A stretch of 56,571 bases of DNA from Pseudomonadota bacterium (GCA_018820855.1 JAHJNL010000072.1:1-56571); one strand, 5' to 3'. Positions 35,842 through 45,299 are shown, counted from the first letter of the stretch. Program-made: numbers and translations. Notes: generated from the letters alone by a model not told the origin.

Positions 35842-38424
35842 ATGAGACCTACTCATATGACACGTAATTTCGAACAAAGAAACACCTTACCTTTTGTCAA
35901 TAAACCTGGACGTTACCTAGGACTTGAATACAATTCTAAAAACAAAGAATGGGAGCAATGCTCCCTGTCCTGCGCTCTTGTCTTCCCCGATCTCTATGAG
36001 ATAGGGATGTCTCACCAGGGACTGCAGATCCTCTACCATCTTCTCAATAAGCAGGAAGGAATCCTGGCTGATCGCTGTTACTGCCCGGATAAAGACATGG
36101 AAGCCCTCCTTCGTGAAAAAGACCTTCCTCTCTGCTCCCTGGAAAGCGGTCGCTCCCTCCTTGAATTCGACCTCGTGGGCATTACCCTGCCCTATGAACT
36201 CTGCTATACCAACATCCTTACCATACTTGATCTGGCCCGCATCCCTCTCCGTGCGCAACAGCGCAGCGAAGGAATGCCTATTATTCTGGGAGGAGGTTCC
36301 TGTGGCCTGAACCCGGAACCTGTGGCTGATTTTTTTGACGCTGTCCTCCTTGGTGACGGGGAAGAGGCCATTGTTGAGATTGCCGATTGTATCCGCCTCT
36401 GCAAAAAAGAACAACAATCCAGAACAGAGACCCTGGAGCAGCTTGCAGCAATCCCAGGAGTATATATCCCCTCATTGTACCGCCCCACCTATAAAGATGA
36501 TGGTACAATCGCTGAAATCACCCCTCTTAATCCGCAGTTTCTCACTGTTCGCAGAAGGGTTCTGGCAGACCTGTCTCAAATAGACCACCTCCTCCACCCT
36601 CTTGTTCCCAACGGTAAAATCGTCCATGACCGTCTTGGCGTAGAAATCGCCAGAGGCTGCACCCGAGGCTGTCGTTTCTGTCAGGCAGGGATCATTTACC
36701 GACCTGTGCGTGAACGAAGCCCGGATCAGATCTTTGATATTGCCAAACAGGGTATAGAAAACTCCGGCTTTAATGAGCTTGCCCTCCTTTCACTTTCCAC
36801 TGGTGATTACTCCTGTCTGTCAACGCTCCTCCCACAACTCATGGATCGCTTTGCCTCACGAGTTGTATCCGTTTCCATGCCCTCCATGCGAGTGGGCACC
36901 CTGACTCAGGAAGTGATGGATCAGATAAAACGGGTGCGGAAAACCGGTTTCACCCTTGCTCCTGAAGCAGGCAGTGAACGGTTGCGCAGGGTCATCAACA
37001 AAGGGATCACCGAAGAAGACCTGCTCACCACCAGCCGCGATGCCTTTCGTCTGGGCTGGAAGATAATGAAACTCTACTTCATGATCGGCTTACCCAGTGA
37101 GACTCCTGAAGATGTAGATGCCATTGTAGATCTGGCCAAGCTGACCAAACTGGTCGGTGCACAGACCGGAAACAGCCGCCTTCAGATCAACGTCAGCGTG
37201 GGAACCTTTGTCCCCAAACCCCACACCCCGTTCCAGTGGGAAAAACAGATCAGTATGGCTGAGAGTCGGGAAAAAATCGCTCGTTTAAAGGCAATCCTGC
37301 CACGAAAGGGTATGAAGCTGAAATGGCACGACCCGGAACAGAGTTTCCTGGAAGGAGTGTTCTCCCGCGGCGACAGAAGGTTGGCAAATCTCCTGGAAAC
37401 AGCCTGGAACAAAGGAGCCCGGCTGGATGCCTGGTCTGATCACTTTGATCTCGCCCTCTGGCAGGAGGCTGCACTGGCATGTGAACTGTCTCTGGATGCT
37501 TTCCTGCGCCCCAGAGGTCATGATGAGATCCTGCCCTGGCAGCACCTGGACAGTGGTGTCGACACCAGCTTTCTCCTGGAGGAGCTTGAAAAGGCGCACG
37601 CCGAGGCCTATACCCCTGACTGTCGTTACCACGGCTGCCAGCAGTGTGGACTCTGCGATTTCAAACTGATCAAACCCATTGTCCAGCAAAAGAAAACGAA
37701 CCAGGAGGCAACTGTCTCCCCGGAAAAAAGCAGCAATCGCCAAACTACAGCAATCAACTCGCATTCTGAAGAAGACAGGCACTTTCGCTATACCGTCACC
37801 TATTCGCGATTAGGAGATATCTGTTATCTTGGGCACCTGGAGATTCTGCAGCTCATCTTTCGCGCCCTGCGCCGGGCAAAAATCCGTACCAATTTTTCCC
37901 AGGGCTTCAATCCCTCCCCCAAGGTCTCTTTTGGCCCGGCCTTACCTGTCGGTACCCAGAGTGAGGCCGAATTTTTTATCATGGATCTCCCTGAACCCCT
38001 GACCGATATACAAGCCGTGCAATCGCGTCTGAACGACCAGCTGGTCGGCGGACTGCATGTGGAAGCGATCACTCTCAGTGACGGCTCTGTTCCCCAACAG
38101 CTTCTCACTAGCTACCGTATCCGTTTGGATCTGGCGCTGACTGAAGAGCATAAAGACAGGCTCAGACAGTTTTTGGACCTGGACACGTTTTCCCTTGAAC
38201 GCACTCGTAAGGGGAAGACCAAAGAGATCAACATTCGGCCTCTGATAGGCAAACTTCAGGTCGAAGGAAATGATACTATCTATCTGGAAATGATCAGCAA
38301 GGCAACTGAGGCCGGAGTAAAGCCTCTTGAGGCCCTGGCAGCAATCCTGACAATAGATCAGAAGCAACTGCTCAGTGCAGTACTTATCAAGACCGGATGG
38401 AAAGAACTGAGAGAAGACAAATAG
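35842..38424 (+). CDS. fused TIGR03960 radical SAM / TIGR03936 (DUF2344) protein
   Basis: This 860-residue protein has a B12-binding-like N-terminal region (ALVFPDLYEIGMSHQGLQIL; GITLPYELCYTNILTILDLA), a radical SAM core with CTRGCRFC (Cys273, 277, 280), PEAGSERLRRVINKG, a Cys-rich segment (YHGCQQCGLCDF) and a C-terminal DUF2344 domain from about residue 650 (YTVTYSRLGDICYLGHLEIL; NFSQGFNPSPKVSFGPALPVG). This fusion is common in anaerobic bacteria. The reaction is unknown; a tRNA modification role has been proposed for relatives. It begins at ATG 35842, with another in-frame ATG at 35857. Confidence 0.9.
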   Translation: MRPTHMTRNFEQRNTLPFVNKPGRYLGLEYNSKNKEWEQCSLSCALVFPDLYEIGMSHQGLQILYHLLNKQEGILADRCYCPDKDMEALLREKDLPLCSLESGRSLLEFDLVGITLPYELCYTNILTILDLARIPLRAQQRSEGMPIILGGGSCGLNPEPVADFFDAVLLGDGEEAIVEIADCIRLCKKEQQSRTETLEQLAAIPGVYIPSLYRPTYKDDGTIAEITPLNPQFLTVRRRVLADLSQIDHLLHPLVPNGKIVHDRLGVEIARGCTRGCRFCQAGIIYRPVRERSPDQIFDIAKQGIENSGFNELALLSLSTGDYSCLSTLLPQLMDRFASRVVSVSMPSMRVGTLTQEVMDQIKRVRKTGFTLAPEAGSERLRRVINKGITEEDLLTTSRDAFRLGWKIMKLYFMIGLPSETPEDVDAIVDLAKLTKLVGAQTGNSRLQINVSVGTFVPKPHTPFQWEKQISMAESREKIARLKAILPRKGMKLKWHDPEQSFLEGVFSRGDRRLANLLETAWNKGARLDAWSDHFDLALWQEAALACELSLDAFLRPRGHDEILPWQHLDSGVDTSFLLEELEKAHAEAYTPDCRYHGCQQCGLCDFKLIKPIVQQKKTNQEATVSPEKSSNRQTTAINSHSEEDRHFRYTVTYSRLGDICYLGHLEILQLIFRALRRAKIRTNFSQGFNPSPKVSFGPALPVGTQSEAEFFIMDLPEPLTDIQAVQSRLNDQLVGGLHVEAITLSDGSVPQQLLTSYRIRLDLALTEEHKDRLRQFLDLDTFSLERTRKGKTKEINIRPLIGKLQVEGNDTIYLEMISKATEAGVKPLEALAAILTIDQKQLLSAVLIKTGWKELREDK

Positions 38425-38543
38425 AAATGACTCAGGCAGATTTCCTCTGTTCGCTTCGGAAATCCTGTTGCCTCTACCTCTCTCTCTATGGTAGGAATAT
38501 GAAACTGTACTGATTAAGGGAGTGAAGGAAAAGACAGCAAGAT

Positions 38544-38574
38544 CCAGATAAAATAAGTGTCTGTTTTTATCTGG
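38544..38574. terminator. hairpin downstream of the radical SAM gene
   Basis: CCAGATAAAA (38544-38553) pairs with TTTTATCTGG (38565-38574) across an 11-base loop, 120 bp after the stop. It has no long T run after the stem, so it may be a weak terminator or an mRNA-stabilising element. Confidence 0.4.
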
Positions 38575-38594
38575 ACAGGTCAAAATGCTGTCAA

Positions 38595-38642
38595 TTGCCT
38601 TGGTGGGCCTTCAGCCTCTTGGTTGACCCACCTGAACATTTG
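38595..38642 (+). promoter_or_regulatory. possible Trp-codon leader and hairpin before trpB2
   Basis: In the 306-bp gap before trpB2, a frame opening with TTG at 38595 has tandem Trp codons (TGG TGG, 38601-38606). These codons lie in the 5' arm of a stem GGTGGG/CCCACC (38602-38607 with 38637-38642). This recalls a trp attenuator leader, but no Shine-Dalgarno or terminator T run is visible. Confidence 0.22.
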
Positions 38643-38730
38643 AAAAATATGTCAATAACTGTGAACCGGTATCTGCCCTCCGCCTGTGTGACGACAGATA
38701 TATAGACTTTGATTTTAAAAGGAGCCCGAC

Positions 38731-40077
38731 ATGACAACCAAAAAAATAGTCCTTCGCGACGACGAGATGCCGACCCAATGGTACAACGTAGCGCCTGACA
38801 TTCCAAATGGACTGCTTCCTCCTCTGGATCCGGAAACCAAAGAACCAATGGGACCTGAAAAACTTGGTGCCATCTTTCCCATGTCCCTGCTTGAGCAGGA
38901 AATGTCCGGTGAACGGTTCATTGATATCCCGGAAGAAGTTCTTGATGTCCTGAAGATATGGCGCCCCTCTCCTCTGGTTCGTGCCAGAAATCTGGAGCAG
39001 GCACTGGGCACCAAGGCCAAGATCTACTTCAAGAATGAGGGTGTCTCTCCGGTGGGATCGCACAAGCCGAACTCTGCCGTTCCCCAGGCCTACTACAATG
39101 CCAAAGAAGGCATCAAACGTCTTGCCACTGAAACAGGTGCCGGTCAGTGGGGCTGCGCCCTTTCTTTTGCCACCCAGAAGTTTGGACTCGAGTGCAAAGT
39201 TTACATGGTACGCGTCTCCTTTGACCAGAAGCCCTACAGAAAATCAATGATGCAAACCTTTGGTGCTGATATCGTATCAAGCCCCAGCCAAGACACCCAT
39301 ATCGGCCGTCAGATCCAAGCAGAGTACCCTGATACCGCAGGTTCCCTCGGCATTGCCATCTCCGAGGCCATCGAGGATGCCGCCAGCCGGGAAGACACCA
39401 ACTATGCTTTGGGCTCTGTGCTCAACCATGTTATCCTGCATCAGTCCATCATCGGTCTTGAGGCCAAGAAACAGATGGAAATCGCAGGTGATTATCCCGA
39501 TGTCATCATCGGCTGCTGCGGTGGCGGGTCAAACTTTGCCGGCCTGGCCGTTCCTTACATCCCCGACTATCTGGATGGCAAAAAGATCCGCTTTGTCGGG
39601 GTAGAGCCGGCCTCCTGCCCCTCACTTACCATGGGCAGACTGGCATACGACTTCGGCGACGTGGCTCAGACCACGCCCTTGCTCAATATGTACACTCTGG
39701 GACACGACTTCATTCCTCCTGGAATTCACGCCGGTGGCCTCCGTTACCATGGTATGGCTCCCATTGTCTCAGCACTGGTTCGTGAAAAGATCATTGACCC
39801 AATCAAGGTCCACCAACTCGAATGTTTCGAGGCTGGTGTCCTCTTTGCCAGGACAGAGGGAATCATCCCGGCACCTGAGACATGCCATGCCATCCGCGGT
39901 GCCATTATCGAAGCCACACGTGATAAGAATGACCCAAAAACCATTCTCTTCAACTTTTCCGGTCACGGTCTCATTGACATGGCCTCCTACGACAAATACT
40001 TTTCCGGGGATCTCCGCAACTATGATTACCCGAAAGAGGCCATTGAAGCATCCATGGCCAAACTGCCGAAGATCTGA
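38731..40077 (+). CDS. tryptophan synthase beta-like enzyme, TrpB2 type
   Basis: The 448-residue protein belongs to the TrpB2 subfamily. It has the longer N-terminus ([24 protein letters not shown]) and the PLP-binding lysine in GSHKPNSA (Lys112), followed by [11 protein letters not shown] and the phosphate-binding loop [10 protein letters not shown]. TrpB2 enzymes make tryptophan from indole and serine, often without the alpha subunit. No trpA or other trp gene is nearby, so it probably salvages indole or works with a remote trp operon. A strong AAAAGGAG precedes the ATG. Confidence 0.9.
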   Translation: MTTKKIVLRDDEMPTQWYNVAPDIPNGLLPPLDPETKEPMGPEKLGAIFPMSLLEQEMSGERFIDIPEEVLDVLKIWRPSPLVRARNLEQALGTKAKIYFKNEGVSPVGSHKPNSAVPQAYYNAKEGIKRLATETGAGQWGCALSFATQKFGLECKVYMVRVSFDQKPYRKSMMQTFGADIVSSPSQDTHIGRQIQAEYPDTAGSLGIAISEAIEDAASREDTNYALGSVLNHVILHQSIIGLEAKKQMEIAGDYPDVIIGCCGGGSNFAGLAVPYIPDYLDGKKIRFVGVEPASCPSLTMGRLAYDFGDVAQTTPLLNMYTLGHDFIPPGIHAGGLRYHGMAPIVSALVREKIIDPIKVHQLECFEAGVLFARTEGIIPAPETCHAIRGAIIEATRDKNDPKTILFNFSGHGLIDMASYDKYFSGDLRNYDYPKEAIEASMAKLPKI

Positions 40078-40100
40078 TTTCTTCTCTTTTCTCTTCCTTT

Positions 40101-40135
40101 CATTCGTATCTTCCGTAACCCGGAAAATACGAATG
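40101..40135 (+). promoter_or_regulatory. hairpin covering the ribosome binding site and start of the PBP4-like gene
   Basis: CATTCGTATCTTCCG (40101-40115) pairs with CGGAAAATACGAATG (40121-40135) with one mismatch and a five-base loop. The 3' arm contains the GGAA ribosome-binding region and ends exactly with the ATG of the carboxypeptidase gene. The 5' arm begins 23 bp after the trpB2 stop. Confidence 0.5.
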
Positions 40136-41362
40136 GGAGCGAGTCGACTGCGCCAGGCACAGGTTTCTACACTTGGAGCAGTCTTTCTCGCCCTTCTCCT
40201 CAGTCTCTGTAGCCAGCCCAGCAAGGCTCAAGAGATTTCAGGCCTGCAAAAAGATGTCATCCACGGCGGCTATGCCCTGAGCAAAAACGGAAAAATTTCC
40301 GTGTCAAGGAATCTGGAGAAAACCTTTATTCCGGCCTCAACCATTAAACTCATCACCAGTCTGGCCGCCCTGAAAGTTCTCGGTCCGGATTATCGTTTCA
40401 CCACTCGTCTCTTTTTCGACACAGAACAGAATCTTTATATCCAGGGTTCGGGAGATCCCTTCCTGGTTTCTGAAAAAGTTACCTCCATTGCCAAATTAGT
40501 GGCAGAGCAGGGAATAACGGAGATACGGAACCTGATTCTCGATGACTCTGACTTTGCCCCGGAAGGGGATATTGTCGATGGGTCTGCGAATTCCCAAAAC
40601 CCCTATGATGCCAACTGCTCTGCCCTGGGAGTCAACTTTAACACCCTGCCCCTGCGTGTCATCCATAACTCAAAAGTCAGTTCCCCTGAACCACAGACAC
40701 CCTATCTGCCCCTGATGGGAAGGATTGGCAAAGGTCTGCAGAACGGTCATCACCGAGTAAATATCAGTGCCTTTCCTGACCAGGGCTCCCTTTCCAATAC
40801 TCTTCGCTATTGCGGTGAATTGTTTCAAGTGACACTCAGGCAACAAGGTGTAAAGATGACAGGGGAAATCAAACAGGGGAAAATTCCTCCTGAAACCCTG
40901 CCTCTCTTGCAATATGTTGCCCCGGAAACGGTCAGCGACCTGGTGCGTTCCTGCCTGCTCTCTTCCAGCAACTTCATGGCCAATCAGCTCTATCTCGCCA
41001 TCGGCAGTGCCAGATACGGCGTTCCGGCCACTTGGAAAAAAAGTCAGATGACTGTCAATGCCTTTATCCGTGACCATCTCCATCTCCGGGAAAACCAGGT
41101 CACCATGGTCGAAGGTTCTGGATTATCATCAAAAAACCGCATCAGTCCGGAGGCCATGATCAAGGTTCTGGAAAGCTTTAAACCCTACGCATCTCTTATC
41201 CCGCTAAAATACGGGGTACGTATGAAATCCGGAACCCTTACAGATGTGTACTGTTATGCCGGCTATTTCAATAGCGGTCAAACCCTGAATCCCTTTGTTA
41301 TCCTTCTCAACCAGAAAGCTAACCGCAGGGATCAAGTGCTAACGGCCCTTTACCATTTATAA
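40133..41362 (+). CDS. dacB: D-alanyl-D-alanine carboxypeptidase/endopeptidase, PBP4 (peptidase S13) type
   Basis: Starting at MGASRLRQ (40133), the 409-residue product has a signal peptide ending near SKAQ. Catalytic motifs are PASTIKL (Ser69-x-x-Lys72), SSN (278-280) and KSG (365-367). The order and spacing match the S13 family, which trims or cleaves peptidoglycan cross-links in the periplasm. It is somewhat shorter than Escherichia coli PBP4. The start codon sits at the base of a long hairpin (40101-40135), so its translation may be restrained. The reading frame is open further upstream inside trpB2, but this is not coding there. Confidence 0.88.
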   Translation: MGASRLRQAQVSTLGAVFLALLLSLCSQPSKAQEISGLQKDVIHGGYALSKNGKISVSRNLEKTFIPASTIKLITSLAALKVLGPDYRFTTRLFFDTEQNLYIQGSGDPFLVSEKVTSIAKLVAEQGITEIRNLILDDSDFAPEGDIVDGSANSQNPYDANCSALGVNFNTLPLRVIHNSKVSSPEPQTPYLPLMGRIGKGLQNGHHRVNISAFPDQGSLSNTLRYCGELFQVTLRQQGVKMTGEIKQGKIPPETLPLLQYVAPETVSDLVRSCLLSSSNFMANQLYLAIGSARYGVPATWKKSQMTVNAFIRDHLHLRENQVTMVEGSGLSSKNRISPEAMIKVLESFKPYASLIPLKYGVRMKSGTLTDVYCYAGYFNSGQTLNPFVILLNQKANRRDQVLTALYHL

Positions 41363-41385
41363 TCCCAATCTCTGCCACAAGAAAA

Positions 41386-41434
41386 CCCCAGCAAATTTAT
41401 TTGACAAAATAAATTTTTTTACGCCTTGCTGGGG
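41386..41434 (+). terminator. two-part hairpin after the PBP4-like gene
   Basis: An outer stem CCCCAGCAA/TTGCTGGGG (41386-41394, 41426-41434) encloses an inner A/T stem AAATTTATTT/AAATAAATTT (41393-41402, 41407-41416) followed by T residues. It lies 24 bp after the stop and probably ends transcription. Apart from this and the -24/-12 candidate at 41682, nothing was recognised in the 425-bp gap. Confidence 0.55.
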
Positions 41435-41681
41435 ATCGTTCTCCTTATCAATTTTATATTTCCCCCCCCAAAAAAACTCTTTTTACTCCTTCCATTTCCA
41501 CCCATAATCGCCTAGAATAACAAACTATAAAGAGATATATGTTATTCTTTCAATTAGTTCTACTTATTTCTTTTCCCCTTTTCCCATGAGAAATATGCTT
41601 TTATTTTTTTGCACCACATTAAAACAAACACCATTTCAACTTTTCATACAAATTCAAACGCATACAAGATCTCTCCATTTT

Positions 41682-41697
41682 AGGCATACATTTTGCT
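41682..41697 (+). promoter_or_regulatory. candidate sigma-54 promoter for the seleno-rhodanese
   Basis: AGGCATACATTTTGCT has GG at 41683-41684 and GC at 41695-41696, the exact -24/-12 spacing, with TTGC at the -12 element. It would give a 5' leader of about 80 bases. The -24 box differs from TGGCAC at two positions. Confidence 0.35.
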
Positions 41698-41787
41698 TAT
41701 GATATCAGCATATGTCCTGTTGACCTGCACAAGTACTACCGGACAACGTGGTCCAAACACAATTTTCAGATCCAGAGGAGAGTAAGT

Positions 41788-43125
41788 ATGAAGAAAACCA
41801 TGACTCGATTTATACCTTTTTTCATCATGGCATCATTTTTGGTGACAGGATGTAATCAGAATATCAAATCAACCACTACTGCTGCCAAACCTTCAGTAAG
41901 CACCGAGGCCAAGAAAGATCAAGGTCCGGTCTATAAAGGAAAAGTGGTAGGAAAATCAAACAAGGCCAAGCAAATATCCATAGAAGTCGGTAAAGACAAA
42001 GATGCCAAAACCGTCATGGTCAGTTTCGACGACAAGACCAAGGGCCTTGAATATGCCGCTGCAGGGGAAGGAGCTATCATCGCTTACGAAATGCGTGATG
42101 GTGTCCCTTTTGCTACCGTGATCAAACCAAAACTTGCCACATTGCCTCCCGGTGTAACAGTTATCACCCCGACCGAGGTGAAAACCCTGATTGACAGCAA
42201 CAAGGACTTCCTGCTGGTTGATTCACGCCCTGGAAACCGATACTCCGCATCACATCTTCCCGGTGCTGTTTCCATCCCTGTATGTGAGATGCAGGAACTC
42301 CTGCAAAATCTTCCTAAAGAGAAAGATAAGCTTCTCATCTTTTACTGTGGAGGGCCCACATGAGGCATGAGCACAAAGTCCGCCGGTCAGGCGGTCAAAG
42401 CTGGTTATAAAAATATTCGTGTAATGCTCGCCGGCGAACCTGCCTGGGTCAAGGCAGGCTATCCGACCTATGCCAACTATGGTTGGGTCTGCCGCGGCAA
42501 CATTGTCCTCATTGATCTGCGCTCCGCTGAAAAAGATGCCGCAGCCCGTATTCCTCGATCAGTGAGCATGCCCTTTGCCGATTTTGCTGACAACTACGAC
42601 GAGATTCCCATCAAAGCCCCTGTGGTCCTCTACTCTGACAAGGACGAAGAAACCACTGCGGCTATGAAAATTCTCCATGATAATGGCTATAAAAAAGTTT
42701 CCCTGGTGGAAGGGAATTTCCTCGGTTGGAAACGGGTCGGTGGTTCTTTAGAAAAAGGACCGGTAGTCACAGATGTTCGCTGGAAAAGAATTCTTGCCGA
42801 AGGCGAAGTCTCTGTGGCAGAGTTTGAAAGGGCCCTGGCCGACCCGAAAGTAGCGACAATTCTTGATGTCAGAACCAAAGCTGAGGTCGCCAGTGGCAAA
42901 TTCCCAAGTTCTCAGCACATTCCTCTTGACGAACTCTGCAAAGACATGGACCAGTTCGTATGTAAAATCAGAGACTTACAAAAAGACGAAAAGATCTACA
43001 TCCACTGCACCACTGGTGCCAGAGCGGAAATGGCCTATAAGGAGCTGAAAAAACGCGACTTCAATGCCTTTTATCTGGTGGCCGAAGTGGACTGCAAAGG
43101 CAATGATTGCAGCATAGAAGAGTAA
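41788..43125 (+). CDS. selenocysteine-containing multi-domain rhodanese lipoprotein (TGA at 42361-42363 read as Sec)
   Basis: The 445-residue product needs readthrough of TGA at 42361-42363 (residue 192). Both sides are one rhodanese domain: before the TGA comes LIFYCGGPT, after it GMSTKSAGQAVKAGYKN, matching the usual YCGGPTCGLSxKSA with Sec in place of Cys. A SECIS-like hairpin follows (42380-42394). The N-terminus is a lipoprotein signal with LVTGC (Cys22), so it is an envelope protein. A small beta domain (about 45-115) precedes domain 1 (about 125-230). Domain 2 (about 240-335) has no Cys at its active loop (LYSDKDEET), and domain 3 (about 345-445) has YIHCTTGAR (Cys407). It probably handles sulfane sulfur. 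GAGGAG precedes the ATG. A strong terminator follows. Confidence 0.85.
42380..42394 (+). promoter_or_regulatory. bacterial SECIS-like hairpin
   Basis: CCGCC (42380-42384) pairs with GGCGG (42390-42394) around the loop GGTCA, starting 16 bases after the TGA. A GGU in the apical loop at about this distance is the hallmark of SelB-binding SECIS elements such as that of Escherichia coli fdhF. A U-U mismatch flanks the stem. Confidence 0.75.
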
Positions 43126-43170
43126 TTTTCCCAACCATCCTGAGTCGTTTCCAAGGACCGGGACTTGCTT

Positions 43171-43217
43171 AAGCGGAAGAGGGAGTGTGCTACACATTGC
43201 CTCTTCCGCTTTTTTTT
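43171..43217 (+). terminator. strong intrinsic terminator after the seleno-rhodanese
   Basis: AAGCGGAAGAGG (43171-43182) pairs perfectly with CCTCTTCCGCTT (43200-43211), followed by a run of T up to 43217. It is 46 bp after the stop. The gene is therefore probably monocistronic. Confidence 0.9.
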
Positions 43218-43218
43218 A

Positions 43219-43547
43219 TTATTCCATAGTATTATTTCAATTCCGGCTTCTCTTTTTTTCCCTCCCCGTATCTATTCTCCGGGGGTTATCACCCGCAGAA
43301 CGATGAGTAACGTCAGAGACCCATTTCAGTTTTTTTTACCTTTGTCGAAACTCTCTCCACCTTCGCTGCACACATAGGCCAAGACCTTCATTTTTCTTTA
43401 CTTATCGTGGCGAGATAGATACCATTGGAGATAAGCTGAACAGATAGGCTTACCTTAAGAATCAACAAAACAATCCACCGAGAAAAGGATACAGAAATCG
43501 CTGAGCAGCTCTACGCACACCAGCATCAGCAATGCACAGGATCAGGC
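43219..43547. other. 329-bp intergenic region without recognised features
   Basis: Between the terminator and the FapA gene no convincing promoter, RNA gene, repeat or ORF was seen. Confidence 0.5.
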
Positions 43548-45299
43548 ATGGAAAATGGCAACATAGAGACATCACAGAAAAAAAAATATTTAGAACCCAC
43601 TCTTCATTTTACCAGAAAACGACTACTCGTAGGTGAAGGTGACACCGCAGAAAAAATCATCATTTCAGAACTGGTCAAAAAAGATCAGCCCTTGCTTTCC
43701 TTTCCGGATTTCGCAAACTATTCAGAGAAAGGATACGAAAAAAGTCCTCTCCGGTCCGGAAGAAATACCCATTTTTCTGAAGATGAAAACACACTGTTAG
43801 CCGACACCATCGGCTACCCAAGGATAGATATCATGGAACCGGAAGAGGGTGAAGAACCGACTCTCCTGGTTTCACTCATCCCTCTGGTCAAGGTGTCAGT
43901 CGATCAGATGGAGGCCACCCTCATCCTCCACCCTCCGGTACCCAACGGTTTTTCCACCCAGAGCGCACCACTTCCTGAGCTGCTCCAGGAAGCCGGTATC
44001 CTTTTCGGAATTGACCAATCAGCTCTTAACCAGGCGCAGGAGATTATTCAGACCGGCTACAATGATTTCATCGATCTTCCCATCGCACACGGCAAAGTTC
44101 CGGAACCTGGTGTCGATGCCTATCTCCGCTTTGAACTGGAGATAGGTCCCATTGCCGGTCGTATCCTGGACGACAACAGTATCGATTTTCGGGAACGGAG
44201 GATCATGATCGGCGTCCACGCTGGCGAACTTCTGGCCACTAAAATACCTGCAGTTGCCGGAACACCTGGAATCAATGTCCGGGGCCAGGAAATTGAGCCC
44301 GAAGGAGGAAAAGATATCAAGGTCAAGGTTGCCAACGACGCTGCCTTTTCTGAAGAAACCGGTGAGGCAAGAGCCACCAAAGACGGAATTCTCACTGTAG
44401 TCAAAGACTCGGTAATCAAGGTCTGCTCCAGGCAGGAGATTCCCGGAGACGTGGATTACACCACCGGTCACATCAACTCACTAAACTGTGTGACCATCCG
44501 CGGTTCAGTCCAGCCCGGCTTCAAAGTGAGCACAGGCGGGGATCTCGAAATCGGCAAAGAAGTGATGTCCGCGACTATCTCCTCCGAGGCAAACGTGGTT
44601 ATCAAAGGTGGCATTACCGGAAAAAAGACCACGATCAAAGCCTTTGGCGATGTCGACATTAATTTCATTGAACAGGGTACAATCGACTCCGGAGGCATTG
44701 TTGTCATACGGAAACAGACCTATTACAGTAATGTCTCGGCAGCCGGCGATATTCGCTGTCGGCCAGGCACAACTATCATTGGAGGCCGTCTGGTAGCCGG
44801 AGGACAACTGACTGTGGCAAATGTAGGATCAGAAAACTGCGAACCAGCCCTGCTTGCCGCAGGCGTTGATGTCGAACGGCTTGGCCTGCAGGAAGAATTA
44901 AGACAGGACATTCGTCAACAGCAGGATGAGATCATCCAGTGGCTGCAACGTTATGGAGGCAACACCCGCTCCAAGAAAATTCGAAAAATGGAAGCCAAGG
45001 TGGATGAGACCAAGATGAAACTGCTCAAGCTGAATCTCATCCCAGGGACAGGACTTTATTCCCGAGTCGGCACCCCCACGGAAACCAGCGCAACCGACGG
45101 AGATGATCAGGAGATAGAGGCCAGAACACTCAGTATCGACAAAATCCATATTGACGTCTCTGGAACCATATACGCAGGAACGGAACTCAGGGTCGGCAAC
45201 CGCAGTCTGGTCTTAACTAACAATGTCACCAATCGACGCTTTAAGCTGAACCAGAATCTCAAACAGATAATCGCAGCTCCCTTGAAAGGAAAACACTGA
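43548..45299 (+). CDS. FapA/DUF342 family protein
   Basis: The 583-residue protein has the DUF342/FapA central region: ELEIGPIAGRILDDNSIDF, HAGELLATKIPAVAGTPGINV, GQEIEPEGGKDIKV, and a polymer-forming beta-helix-like part (NCVTIRGSVQPGFKVSTGGD; GGIVVIRKQTYYSNVSAAGD). A coiled-coil-like segment (about 440-490) follows. FapA proteins can affect flagellar assembly or cell shape in some bacteria, but no flagellar gene is nearby, so the role is open. It is cytoplasmic by sequence: no signal peptide is seen. A GGATC-like stretch, not a clear Shine-Dalgarno, precedes the ATG. Confidence 0.85.
   Translation: MENGNIETSQKKKYLEPTLHFTRKRLLVGEGDTAEKIIISELVKKDQPLLSFPDFANYSEKGYEKSPLRSGRNTHFSEDENTLLADTIGYPRIDIMEPEEGEEPTLLVSLIPLVKVSVDQMEATLILHPPVPNGFSTQSAPLPELLQEAGILFGIDQSALNQAQEIIQTGYNDFIDLPIAHGKVPEPGVDAYLRFELEIGPIAGRILDDNSIDFRERRIMIGVHAGELLATKIPAVAGTPGINVRGQEIEPEGGKDIKVKVANDAAFSEETGEARATKDGILTVVKDSVIKVCSRQEIPGDVDYTTGHINSLNCVTIRGSVQPGFKVSTGGDLEIGKEVMSATISSEANVVIKGGITGKKTTIKAFGDVDINFIEQGTIDSGGIVVIRKQTYYSNVSAAGDIRCRPGTTIIGGRLVAGGQLTVANVGSENCEPALLAAGVDVERLGLQEELRQDIRQQQDEIIQWLQRYGGNTRSKKIRKMEAKVDETKMKLLKLNLIPGTGLYSRVGTPTETSATDGDDQEIEARTLSIDKIHIDVSGTIYAGTELRVGNRSLVLTNNVTNRRFKLNQNLKQIIAAPLKGKH

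Noticed and set aside
38425-38730. A known riboswitch upstream of trpB2
   Set aside because: No conserved riboswitch core could be recognised by eye; only simple hairpins are visible.
38731-40077. Classical TrpB1 of a trpBA operon
   Set aside because: The long N-terminus and the GSHKPNSA context match the TrpB2 subfamily, and no trpA follows.
42367-43125. A separate rhodanese gene starting at ATG 42367
   Set aside because: It is in phase with the upstream frame, begins in the middle of a conserved motif, has no ribosome binding site, and the hairpin after the TGA explains readthrough.
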